NCBI GenBank assembly: GCA_015183035.1
Contig: JACZZP010000019.1
Coordinates: 1,026,692-1,090,691 of the forward strand
Length of the DNA stretch: 64,000 bases
Reading direction: 5' to 3'
Origin: Meloidogyne chitwoodi
Lineage: Eukaryota > Nematoda > Chromadorea > Rhabditida > Meloidogynidae
The notes beneath the pieces are model-generated. The model had not been told where the DNA came from. It saw nothing but the letters and a program-made list of their open reading frames with translations, and ran no database searches. Position 1 is the stretch's first letter, and each line of letters begins with the position of its first letter. Shown piece by piece: positions 45,283 through 58,600 of the stretch. The position numbers were made by a program, and so were the translations under genes.

Positions 45283-46222
45283 GTGTCACGAATAAATAAA
45301 ATATTAATTAAAATTTAATAATTAATTCCGTGAGATTATATAAATTTAATCAAGTCTCTAAAATAAAATAAATGACCTTGACAATTAAACAAAAAATACA
45401 AAGAAAATCCTTAATTCCTTTAAGGTGCCTCGTACATTTCCATTGTATTTTTTTCTCGCGCGCATTTAATCTTTTCTTGTTTAATTAATCGATATTTATA
45501 TTTTACTAAAATTAGCTTTAAACCAGAATTTTTAAAATAAACTTTAAATCAGAATTTTTAAAATAAACTTTAAATCAGAATTTTAAAATAAACTTTAAAT
45601 CAGAATTTTAAATAAATAAAATAAATCAGAAAATCTTAATTTTTCCCTCTAAAATGCAATAAACATTTTTTACACAAAAGATTACTGCTTTCTTTTAAGG
45701 TAAATTTATTGGACAAATTGATGGAACCAGAAAAAGTATTAAAATCTTTTTGCTAACATTAATAGATTCTAATAAATAAATGCGCAAAAAATGTATAACA
45801 ATTATTGCCTAATATTTTTTATAGATTTTTATCAGTTATTTTTAGTTGCTTTCATTTTGTACTTATTCCAACTAAAATATTATTTTACCGGTTGTTTTTT
45901 AATAATTTAGATTAGAAGAAATGATAGATAATTTTACTATTTAAAAATACCTTTAATATTATCTATTATTTAATTTATTATTTATTACTTAAATTTTAGC
46001 TTTTTGAGTTATTATTATGTTTATTTAGATTCTGATTTAAATTTTATTTTCACTAATTCTTATTTAAAGTTTATTTTTTAACTGATTTAAAGTTTACTAG
46101 CGGATAAGGGCGCCCTTCCCAGCTAGCAAAAACACACTTAAAATAACATGAACAATAAAGAATACATACATATAAACATTCCCTGAGTAAAGAAAAAAAC
46201 GTTTGCAACGGCCGAGAATCAT
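45283..46222. other. AT-rich intergenic region with CAGAATTTT repeats
   Basis: 45515-45625 holds about five units of AAACTTTAAATCAGAATTTT. Near 46106 there is a GC palindrome AAGGGCGCCCTT. No gene is seen. Confidence 0.5.
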
Positions 46223-46223
46223 C

Positions 46224-46480
46224 CGCTAAAAAACTTTTTCATACGTCAAATAAATAGAACTTTTTTTTCTCTTTTTTTTAAGATAAAATTTGTATTTTTT
46301 GTGGTAGTTTAAAAAAAGCAGTGAAATAAATAGAAAATAAACTATTTTTGACAATATTGAGCATATCTCGAGAAATATCCGCTAAAAAACTTTTTCATCC
46401 GTCAAATAAATAGAACTTTTTTTTCTCTTTTTTTTAAGATAAAATTTGTATTTTTTGTGGTAGTTTAAAAAAAAAAGCAG
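46224..46480. repeat. direct duplication of about 98 bp
   Basis: 46224-46322 and 46380-46480 are nearly identical (CCGCTAAAAAACTTTTTCAT … GTGGTAGTTTAAAAA … GCAGT). The second copy abuts the truncated tRNA-Gly. Confidence 0.9.
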
Positions 46481-46481
46481 T

Positions 46482-46534
46482 AACTCGGGTCGCCCGCGTG
46501 GCAGGCGAGCATTCTACCACTGAACCACCGTTGC
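46482..46534 (-). pseudogene. truncated tRNA-Gly (GCC)
   Basis: The acceptor 5' strand, D arm and anticodon arm of tRNA-Gly are intact: GCAACGGTGGTTCAGTGGTA, then GAATGCTCGCCTGCCACGCG with anticodon GCC. After CCCGAGTT the T loop and 3' acceptor strand are missing, replaced by the end of the upstream 98-bp repeat. It is a 53-nt 5' fragment that cannot form a complete tRNA. Confidence 0.85.
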
Positions 46535-46654
46535 TACACTTTAATCCTACATAATAAATTATTTAAAACATTTATACAAAGTAAACCAGTTTCTAGGAAT
46601 TTGCGATTTTGCTGCCTTTCTATAACAAACTTTGCTCAATTATATAATAAGATT

Positions 46655-46735
46655 TGTATTCTGATTTAAAGTTTATTTACTAAATTCTGATTTAAAGTTT
46701 ATTTTCATTAACATTCTGATTTAAAGTTTACATAT
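46655..46735. repeat. TTCTGATTTAAAGTTTA repeats upstream of the SDR gene
   Basis: Three units of ATTCTGATTTAAAGTTTATT end 12 bp before the ATG. The same core recurs in SDR intron 2 (47213-47307). Confidence 0.85.
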
Positions 46736-46746
46736 TTCATCTTACA

Positions 46747-49150
46747 ATGAATCGCATGCACCAAAAAATTAAAAAACAAACAGAAAATGCTCAGAAAATT
46801 CAAAATGAATCTATTCTCTCTCGGCTTTTCCATGTTTTGGGCGTAATATTAATGCTTTTATTAGTTGGATTACCCAAAGATTTGTGGCGTTGGCTGCATT
46901 TAAGGCGTAAATGTGTGCGTGGAAAAACTATTGTTATTACTGGAGGAGCATCGGGAATTGTATGAAAATAAACAACTTATTAATTTTTTAAATAATTTTA
47001 AAAGTTTATAAATAATAATATTTAATTAAAAATTATTTTATAAATAACTAAATATCATAAAATAATTTTTAAAAATTGATAAGGGGAAACGCGTGGCAGA
47101 GTTGTTTGCAGATCCCAAACATTTATGCGCTCAAGTTGCAATAATTGATAAAAATTTGGTTGGATTTATTATTAAAAAATTGTGGAAATAAAAAATTATT
47201 TTATTTTACTAAAATTCTGATTTAAAGTTTATTTATTTAAAATTCTGATTTCAAGTTTATTTATTTAAAATTCTGATTTAATTTATTTAAAATTCTGATT
47301 ATTTCCAGAAAGGAGCAGAACAAGTTTCAAAAGAAATTATTCAACTTGGGGGTTCTGCTCATGCTTGGGAATGTGATATTTCTGATGAAGAATCAATGAA
47401 TAAATGCGCTAATGAAATAATAGAGCATTTTGGTGAATATTTTAAATAAAATTAATATTTTTTAAAACTTCTGATTTTTTAAAATAATTCCTAATTAAAA
47501 ATAGGTGGTGGAGTTGATATTGTAATATGCAATGCTGCAATATTAAACTTTGCTTTAATAAATCAACTTAAATGTGAAGAAATTAAAAATGCTTTAAATA
47601 TTAATGTTTTTGGAACAATTAATTTGAGTATTTTTTAAATTTATTTTAAATTTTATTTTATTAATTTAAAAATTATTAGGGTTAAATTGAGTAAAATTGC
47701 TTTTCAGGCTTAAAAACTTTTTTTTGGAAAAATAAAATTTTTTTTTAATTTTTAGACAATTAGGGCATTTCTCCCAAATATGGAAAGGAAAGAAAAAGGT
47801 CAAATTGTTGCCATTTGTTCCATCGCAGGATTTTTTGGAGAAACTTTTGGAATGTCTTATTGGTGAAATTTTAATTTTTTAAAATAATTAGGTCGAATAC
47901 AATAAATTAAATTTTTGTGTATTTCAAGTCCAACAAAATTCGCTGTTCGCGGGGCAATGGAATGTTTAAGAATGGAATTAAGAGATAAAGGGTTAGAAAA
48001 AGCTATAACGTGTACAACTATTTGTCCTTATTTTGTGAGAACTCCAATGATTCTAAATAAGGGATTGAGACCAATTTCAAGGTAAAAATTTAAAAAATAA
48101 TTTAAATATTTATTTAAAAGATGGATTCCATTTATGTCTATTGAAAGGTGTACTTTAGGAATTATAGATGCTATACTTAAAGAAAAAATTTTAATATTTA
48201 TTCCTTCATGGTTAAATGTTCTTGTTATGCTATACAAGTATTTTATTTTTTTTATTTGAGAATTTTGCTAAAAAATAACTTTTTTTAGTCTATTCTCTCT
48301 CAATATGCAAAGAATGTCAAGAGAATTTCTCAATTTTCGATATGAAAATGTTTTTGTAGAAGAAAATTGCAAAGAAACAGTTGTAGAAAATGCAAAAATT
48401 AATAATGGAAGAAAGTTAAAAATACAAAAGATGAGTGATTATTTTGTTCTAACAGAAATATTTTGGTGGTTAATAATACCCCCAGCAATGTTATTAACTT
48501 TTGTAAGTAGATTTTTATTTTATACTATTGTTGAATATTGTTATGAAGACACTTCTGATATAAGGGCACATTAGATATAAGGTCACCATATTTAAGAAAA
48601 ATCCGGATATAAGGTCCCCCGGGATAATTAAGAAAAATCCGGATATAAGGTCACCAGGATAAATAAGAAAAATCCGGATATAAGAATTAAGATAATTAAA
48701 TTTTAAAAATAAAATAATTTTTTTAAGCTTGCCTATTTCAACCCAGAACTAATTAATTCAAGCTGGCTGAGTTTTATAGGGCAAATAGCTTATAAAATTG
48801 GTAAAAAATAAAATTTAATAATTAAAAAAATTTTTTGTTTTATTTATATAAAGGCACCGAATATCCCCAAATTATACTTTTTATAAATATTATGGCTTGG
48901 ATTGTACATTTAAGCGAGGCTATTATTGGTTAATTTGTTATTAAAAATATTTTTTATTTATTCAAGTTAAAAATTAGTTAAAATCGGAAAAAATTAATAT
49001 AAATTTTTAAATTTTTTAGCTCTAAATTTGTGCGATATTCTTCATCTTACTCACAAAAGTGCATTCTTATGGTTTTTACAAACATTGGTATTGGGCTACC
49101 CATCTTTAAGGCTATTAATTAGAAAATATGAAGAAAATATAGAAAAATAA
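46747..49150 (+). CDS. SDR16C-type dehydrogenase fused to a TMEM254-like domain
   Basis: Exons: 46747-46959, 47084-47158, 47309-47432, 47505-about 47623, 47756-47862, 47929-48081, 48121-48237, 48289-48502, 48728-48800, 48854-48928 and 49020-49150. The product is about 425 aa. An N-terminal membrane anchor (LFHVLGVILMLLLVGL) precedes the SDR fold: TGGASGIGKR cofactor loop, CDISD, CNAAI, CSIAG catalytic Ser and YCPTK (YxxxK). This resembles RDH10/17beta-HSD11 retinol/steroid dehydrogenases of lipid droplets and ER. Exon 8 then runs without a stop into MSDYFVLTEIFWWLIIPPAM. Exons 9-11 give MAWIVHLSEAIIALNLC and FLWFLQTLVLGYPSL, matching TMEM254. The junction of exons 4 and 5 fits the protein family (NVFGTIN/TIRAFLP) but lacks a GT donor; the nearest GT shifts the phase. 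All other junctions close. Confidence 0.85.
47213..47307. repeat. TTCTGATTTAAAGTTTATTT repeats in SDR intron 2
   Basis: Four imperfect units of AAATTCTGATTTAAAGTTTA, ending close to the exon 3 acceptor. Confidence 0.85.
48556..48690. repeat. three-unit repeat in SDR intron 8
   Basis: About 41-bp units with the core AAGAAAAATCCGGATATAAG and GGTCACC/GGTCCCC. It begins about 50 bp after the exon 8 donor. Confidence 0.85.
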
Positions 49151-49626
49151 AATTAAAAAAATATTGAAATTTATCAGATTTCAATAATAAAATTTTAATA
49201 AAAATTTAAAATCAAAAATCTAAAAATATAATTCACAATGTGTAAATATTTGCCTTTTGTTTGAATCTCAAAAAATTGAAACATAAATAATTGGCTCTAA
49301 AGCTAAAAAATAAATAATATAAATATTAACAAGATTTAAAAACAATTCTTAGATATTTAAAAAAGACTAATTTTAGTGAATATTATTTTTTAATATTTAA
49401 TTATTTCTTATATATTTAATACTATTTATAAGTACTTTCTCAATTTTAAGAATTTTCAAAATTAATCTTTTCATGCTTAACTTTAATGAATCAAAAGTTG
49501 GAAGAAAAATAAAATATGGTAAACAAAAAATAAAAATAATCCGGAAATTTTTGTAAAATTCAGAAGAAAAATAAAATATGATATACAAAAAATAAAAATA
49601 ATTCGGAAATTTTTGTAAAATTCACT
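49151..49626. other. AT-rich flank of the 90-bp satellite
   Basis: The 3' flank of the SDR gene. 49499-49620 contains two tandem copies of a 61-bp unit (GAAGAAAAATAAAATATG…GGAAATTTTTGTAAAATTCA) unrelated in sequence to the 61-bp satellite. Confidence 0.6.
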
Positions 49627-52600
49627 GATAACTTTTATTTATTTTATTACACAAATTTTTAATATATTAACTTTCTCAATTTTTTCTCAAAATTAATAAT
49701 TGTAAATACTTTTACTAATAACTTTTTTTATTTTATTACACAAATTTTTAATTTATTAACTTTCTCAATTTTTATATAATTCTCAAAATTAATAATTGTA
49801 AATACTTTTACTAATAACTTTTATTTATTTTATTACACAATTTTTAAATTATTAACTTTCTCAATTTTTATATAATTCTCAAAATTAATAATTGTAAATA
49901 CTTTTACTAATAACTTTTATTTATTTTATTACACAAATTTTTAATATATTAACTTTCTCAATTTTTTTTCAAAATTAATAATTGTAAATACTTTTACTAA
50001 TAACTTTTATTTATTTTATTACACAAATTTTTAATTTATTAACTTTCTCAATTTTTATATAATTCTCAAAATTAATAATTGTAAATACTTTTACTAATAA
50101 CTTTTATTTATTTTATTACACAAATTTTTAATATATTAACTTTCTCAATTTTTTTTCAAAATTAATAATTGTAAATACTTTTACTAATAACTTTTATTTA
50201 TTTTATTACACAAATTTTTAAATTATTAACTTTCTCAATTTTTTCTCAAAATTAATAATTGTAAATACTTTTACTAATAACTTATTTATTTTATTACACA
50301 AATTTTTAATATATTAACTTTCTCAATTTTTTCTCAAAATTAATAATTGTAAATACTTTTACTAATAACTTTTATTTATTTTATTACACAAATTTTTAAT
50401 ATATTAACTTTCTCAATTTTTTCTCAAAATTAATAATTGTAAATACTTTTACTAATAACTTTTATTTATTTTATTACACAAATTTTTAATTTATTAACTT
50501 TCTCAATTTTTATATAATTCTCAAAATTAATAATTGTAAATACTTTTACTAATAACTTTTATTTATTTTATTAAACAAATTTTTAATATATTAACTTTCT
50601 CAATTTTTTCTCAAAATTAATAATTGTAAATACTTTTACTAATAACTTTTATTTATTTTATTACACAAATTTTTAATATATTAACTTTCTCAATTTTTTT
50701 TCAAAATTAATAATTGTAAATACTTTTACTAATAACTTTTATTTATTTTATTACACAAATTTTTAAATTATTAACTTTCTCAATTTTTTCTCAAAATTAA
50801 TAATTGTAAATACTTTTACTAATAACTTTTATTTATTTTATTACACAAATTTTTAATATATTAACTTTCTCAATTTTTTCTCAAAATTAATAATTGTAAA
50901 TACTTTTACTAATAACTTTTATTTATTTTATTACACAAATTTTTAATATATTAACTTTCTCAATTTTTTCTCAAAATTAATAATTGTAAATACTTTTACT
51001 AATAACTTTTATTTATTTTATTACACAAATTTTTAATATATTAACTTTCTCAATTTTTTTTCAAAATTAATAATTGTAAATACTTTTACTAATAACTTTT
51101 ATTTATTTTATTACACAAATTTTTAATATATTAACTTTCTCAATTTTTTCTCAAAATTAATAATTGTAAATACTTTTACTAATAACTTTTATTTATTTTA
51201 TTACACAAATTTTTAATATATTAACTTTCTCAATTTTTTTTCAAAATTAATAATTGTAAATACTTTTACTAATAACTTTTATTTATTTTATTACACAAAT
51301 TTTTAATATATTAACTTTCTCAATTTTTTCTCAAAATTAATAATTGTAAATACTTTTACTAATAACTTTTATTTATTTTATTACACAAATTTTTAATATA
51401 TTAACTTTCTCAATTTTTTTTCAAAATTAATAATTGTAAATACTTTTACTAATAACTTTTATTTATTTTATTACACAAATTTTTAATATATTAACTTTCT
51501 CAATTTTTTCTCAAAATTAATAATTGTAAATACTTTTACTAATAACTTTTATTTATTTTATTACACAAATTTTTAATATATTAACTTTCTCAATTTTTTC
51601 TCAAAATTAATAATTGTAAATACTTTTACTAATAACTTTTATTTATTTTATTACACAAATTTTTAATATATTAACTTTCTCAATTTTTTCTCAAAATTAA
51701 TAATTGTAAATACTTTTACTAATAACTTTTATTTATTTTATTACACAAATTTTTAATATATTAACTTTCTCAATTTTTTTTCAAAATTAATAATTGTAAA
51801 TACTTTTACTAATAACTTTTATTTATTTTATTACACAAATTTTTAATATATTAACTTTCTCAATTTTTTCTCAAAATTAATAATTGTAAATACTTTTACT
51901 AATAACTTTTATTTATTTTATTACACAAATTTTTAAATTATTAACTTTCTCAATTTTTTCTCAAAATTAATAATTGTAAATACTTTTACTAATAACTTTT
52001 ATTTATTTTATTACACAAATTTTTAATATATTAACTTTCTCAATTTTTTCTCAAAATTAATAATTGTAAATACTTTTACTAATAACTTTTATTTATTTTA
52101 TTACACAAATTTTTAATTTATTAACTTTCTCAATTTTTATATAATTCTCAAAATTAATAATTGTAAATACTTTTACTAATAACTTTTATTTATTTTATTA
52201 CACAAATTTTTAATATATTAACTTTCTCAATTTTTTTTCAAAATTAATAATTGTAAATACTTTTACTAATAACTTTTATTTATTTTATTACACAAATTTT
52301 TAATATATTAACTTTCTCAATTTTTTTTCAAAATTAATAATTGTAAATACTTTTACTAATAACTTTTATTTATTTTATTACACAAATTTTTAATATATTA
52401 ACTTTCTCAATTTTTTCTCAAAATTAATAATTGTAAATACTTTTACTAATAACTTTTATTTATTTTATTACACAAATTTTTAAATTATTAACTTTCTCAA
52501 TTTTTTCTCAAAATTAATAATTGTAAATACTTTTACTAATAACTTTTATTTATTTTATTACACAAATTTTTAATATATTAACTTTCTCAATTTTTTCTCA

Positions 52601-55600
52601 AAATTAATAATTGTAAATACTTTTACTAATAACTTTTATTTATTTTATTACACAAATTTTTAATATATTAACTTTCTCAATTTTTTTTCAAAATTAATAA
52701 TTGTAAATACTTTTACTAATAACTTTTATTTATTTTATTACACAAATTTTTAATATATTAACTTTCTCAATTTTTTCTCAAAATTAATAATTGTAAATAC
52801 TTTTACTAATAACTTTTATTTATTTTATTACACAAATTTTTAATATATTAACTTTCTCAATTTTTTTTCAAAATTAATAATTGTAAATACTTTTACTAAT
52901 AACTTTTATTTATTTTATTACACAAATTTTTAATATATTAACTTTCTCAATTTTTTCTCAAAATTAATAATTGTAAATACTTTTACTAATAACTTTTATT
53001 TATTTTATTACACAAATTTTTAATATATTAACTTTCTCAATTTTTTCTCAAAATTAATAATTGTAAATACTTTTACTAATAACTTTTATTTATTTTATTA
53101 CACAAATTTTTAATATATTAACTTTCTCAATTTTTTCTCAAAATTAATAATTGTAAATACTTTTACTAATAACTTTTATTTATTTTATTACACAAATTTT
53201 TAATATATTAACTTTCTCAATTTTTTTTCAAAATTAATAATTGTAAATACTTTTACTAATAACTTTTATTTATTTTATTACACAAATTTTTAATATATTA
53301 ACTTTCTCAATTTTTTCTCAAAATTAATAATTGTAAATACTTTTACTAATAACTTTTATTTATTTTATTACACAAATTTTTAATATATTAACTTTCTCAA
53401 TTTTTTCTCAAAATTAATAATTGTAAATACTTTTACTAATAACTTTTATTTATTTTATTACACAAATTTTTAATATATTAACTTTCTCAATTTTTTCTCA
53501 AAATTAATAATTGTAAATACTTTTACTAATAACTTTTATTTATTTTAATACACAAATTTTTAATTTATTAACTTTCTCAATTTTATATAATTCTCAAAAT
53601 TAATAATTGTAAATACTTTTACTAATAACTTTTATTTATTTTATTACACAAATTTTTAATATATTAACTTTCTCAATTTTTTCTCAAAATTAATAATTGT
53701 AAATACTTTTACTAATAACTTTTATTTATTTTATTACACAAATTTTTAAATTATTAACTTTCTCAATTTTTTCTCAAAATTAATAATTGTAAATACTTTT
53801 ACTAATAACTTTTATTTATTTTATTACACAAATTTTTAATATATTAACTTTCTCAATTTTTTCTCAAAATTAATAATTGTAAATACTTTTACTAATAACT
53901 TTTATTTATTTTATTACACAAATTTTTAATTTATTAACTTTCTCAATTTTTATATAATTCTCAAAATTAATAATTGTAAATACTTTTACTAATAACTTTT
54001 ATTTATTTTATTACACAAATTTTTAATATATTAACTTTCTCAATTTTTTTTCAAAATTAATAATTGTAAATACTTTTACTAATAACTTTTATTTATTTTA
54101 TTACACAAATTTTTAATATATTAACTTTCTCAATTTTTTTTCAAAATTAATAATTGTAAATACTTTTACTAATAACTTTTATTTATTTTATTACACAAAT
54201 TTTTAATATATTAACTTTCTCAATTTTTTCTCAAAATTAATAATTGTAAATACTTTTACTAATAACTTTTATTTATTTTATTACACAAATTTTTAAATTA
54301 TTAACTTTCTCAATTTTTTCTCAAAATTAATAATTGTAAATACTTTTACTAATAACTTTTATTTATTTTATTACACAAATTTTTAATATATTAACTTTCT
54401 CAATTTTTTCTCAAAATTAATAATTGTAAATACTTTTACTAATAACTTTTATTTATTTTATTACACAAATTTTTAATTATATTAACTTTCTCAATTTTAT
54501 ATAATTCTCAAAATTAATAATTGTAAATACTTTTACTAATAACTTTTATTTATTTTATTACACAAATTTTTAATATATTAACTTTCTCAATTTTTTTTCA
54601 AAATTAATAATTGTAAATACTTTTACTAATAACTTTTATTTATTTTATTACACAAATTTTTAATATATTAACTTTCTCAATTTTTTTTCAAAATTAATAA
54701 TTGTAAATACTTTTACTAATAACTTTTATTTATTTTATTACACAAATTTTTAATATATTAACTTTCTCAATTTTTTCTCAAAATTAATAATTGTAAATAC
54801 TTTTACTAATAACTTTTATTTATTTTATTACACAAATTTTTAATATATTAACTTTCTCAATTTTTTCTCAAAATTAATAATTGTAAATACTTTTACTAAT
54901 AACTTTTATTTATTTTATTACACAAATTTTTAATATATTAACTTTCTCAATTTTTTCTCAAAATTAATAATTGTAAATACTTTTACTAATAACTTTTATT
55001 TATTTTATTACACAATATTTTTAATATATTAACTTTCTCAATTTTTTTTCAAAATTAATAATTGTAAATACTTTTACTAATAACTTTTATTTATTTTATT
55101 ACACAAATTTTTAATATATTAACTTTCTCAATTTTTTCTCAAAATTAATAATTGTAAATACTTTTACTAATAACTTTTATTTATTTTATTACACAAATTT
55201 TTAATATATTAACTTTCTCAATTTTTTTTCAAAATTAATAATTGTAAATACTTTTACTAATAACTTTTATTTATTTTATTACACAAATTTTTAATATATT
55301 AACTTTCTCAATTTTTTCTCAAAATTAATAATTGTAAATACTTTTACTAATAACTTTTATTTATTTTATTACACAAATTTTTAATATATTAACTTTCTCA
55401 ATTTTTTCTCAAAATTAATAATTGTAAATACTTTTACTAATAACTTTTATTTATTTTATTACACAAATTTTTAATATATTAACTTTCTCAATTTTTTCTC
55501 AAAATTAATAATTGTAAATACTTTTACTAATAACTTTTATTTATTTTATTACACAAATTTTTAATATTATTAACTTTCTCAATTTTATATAATTCTCAAA

Positions 55601-58600
55601 ATTAATAATTGTAAATACTTTTACTAATAACTTTTATTTATTTTATTACACAAATTTTTAATATATTAACTTTCTCAATTTTTTCTCAAAATTAATAATT
55701 GTAAATACTTTTACTAATAACTTTTATTTATTTTATTACACAAATTTTTAATATATTAACTTTCTCAATTTTTTCTCAAAATTAATAATTGTAAATACTT
55801 TTACTAATAACTTTTATTTATTTTATTACACAAATTTTTAATATATTAACTTTCTCAATTTTTTCTCAAAATTAATAATTGTAAATACTTTTACTAATAA
55901 CTTTTATTTATTTTATTACACAAATTTTTAATTTATTAACTTTCTCAATTTTTATATTCTCAAAATTAATAATTGTAAATACTTTTACTAATAACTTTTA
56001 TTTATTTTATTACACAAATTTTTAATATATTAACTTTCTCAATTTTTTTTCAAAATTAATAATTGTAAATACTTTTACTAATAACTTTTATTATTTATTA
56101 CACAAATTTTTAATATATTAACTTTCTCAATTTTTTTTCAAAATTAATAATTGTAAATACTTTTACTAATAACTTTTATTTATTTTATTACACAAATTTT
56201 TAATATATTAACTTTCTCAATTTTTTCTCAAAATTAATAATTGTAAATACTTTTACTAATAACTTTTATTTATTTTATTACACAAATTTTTAATATATTA
56301 ACTTTCTCAATTTTTTCTCAAAATTAATAATTGTAAATACTTTTACTAATAACTTTTATTTATTTTATTACACAAATTTTTAATATATTAACTTTCTCAA
56401 TTTTTTTCAAAATTAATAATTGTAAATACTTTTACTAATAACTTTTATTTATTTTATTACACAAATTTTTAATATATTAACTTTCTCAATTTTTTCTCAA
56501 AATTAATAATTGTAAATACTTTTACTAATAACTTTTATTTATTTTATTACACAAATTTTTAATATATTAACTTTCTCAATTTTTTTTCAAAATTAATAAT
56601 TGTAAATACTTTTACTAATAACTTTTATTTATTTTATTACACAAATTTTTAATATATTAACTTTCTCAATTTTTTCTCAAAATTAATAATTGTAAATACT
56701 TTTACTAATAACTTTTATTTATTTTATTACACAAATTTTTAATATATTAACTTTCTCAATTTTTTCTCAAAATTAATAATTGTAAATACTTTTACTAATA
56801 ACTTTTATTTATTTTATTACACAAATTTTTAATATATTAACTTTCTCAATTTTTTCTCAAAATTAATAATTGTAAATACTTTTACTAATAACTTTTATTT
56901 ATTTTATTACACAAATTTTTAATATATTAACTTTCTCAATTTTTTTTCAAAATTAATAATTGTAAATACTTTTACTAATAACTTTTATTTATTTTATTAC
57001 ACAAATTTTTAATATATTAACTTTCTCAATTTTTTCTCAAAATTAATAATTGTAAATACTTTTACTAATAACTTTTATTTATTTTATTACACAAATTTTT
57101 AATATATTAACTTTCTCAATTTTTTCTCAAAATTAATAATTGTAAATACTTTTACTAATAACTTTTATTTATTTTATTACACAAATTTTTAATATATTAA
57201 CTTTCTCAATTTTTTCTCAAAATTAATAATTGTAAATACTTTTACTAATAACTTTTATTTATTTTATTACACAAATTTTTAATATATTAACTTTCTCAAT
57301 TTTTATTCTCAAAATTAATAATTGTAAATACTTTTACTAATAACTTTTATTTATTTTATTACACAAATTTTTAATATATTAACTTTCTCAATTTTTTCTC
57401 AAAATTAATAATTGTAAATACTTTTACTAATAACTTTTATTTATTTTATTACACAAATTTTTAATATATTAACTTTCTCAATTTTTTCTCAAAATTAATA
57501 ATTGTAAATACTTTTACTAATAACTTTTATTTATTTTATTACACAAATTTTTAATATATTAACTTTCTCAATTTTTTCTCAAAATTAATAATTGTAAATA
57601 CTTTTACTAATAACTTTTATTTATTTTATTACACAAATTTTTAATATATTAACTTTCTCAATTTTATATTCTCAAAATTAATAATTGTAAATACTTTTAC
57701 TAATAACTTTTATTTATTTTATTACACAAATTTTTAATATATTAACTTTCTCAATTTTTTTTCAAAATTAATAATTGTAAATACTTTTACTAATAACTTT
57801 TATTTATTTTATTACACAAATTTTTAATATATTAACTTTCTCAATTTTTTTTCAAAATTAATAATTGTAAATACTTTTACTAATAACTTTTATTTATTTT
57901 ATTACACAAATTTTTAATATATTAACTTTCTCAATTTTTTCTCAAAATTAATAATTGTAAATACTTTTACTAATAACTTTTATTTATTTTATTACACAAA
58001 TTTTTAATATATTAACTTTCTCAATTTTTTCTCAAAATTAATAATTGTAAATACTTTTACTAATAACTTTTATTTATTTTATTACACAAATTTTTAATAT
58101 ATTAACTTTCTCAATTTTTTTCTCAAAATTAATAATTGTAAATACTTTTACTAATAACTTTTATTTATTTTATTACACAAATTTTTAATATATTAACTTT
58201 CTCAATTTTTTTTCAAAATTAATAATTGTAAATACTTTTACTAATAACTTTTATTTATTTTATTACACAAATTTTTAATATATTAACTTTCTCAATTTTT
58301 TTTCAAAATTAATAATTGTAAATACTTTTACTAATAACTTTTATTTATTTTATTACACAAATTTTTAATATATTAACTTTCTCAATTTTTTTCTCAAAAT
58401 TAATAATTGTAAATACTTTTACTAATAACTTTTATTTATTTTATTACACAAATTTTTAATATATTAACTTTCTCAATTTTTTCTCAAAATTAATAATTGT
58501 AAATACTTTTACTAATAACTTTTATTTATTTTATTACACAAATTTTTAATATATTAACTTTCTCAATTTTTTCTCAAAATTAATAATTGTAAATACTTTT

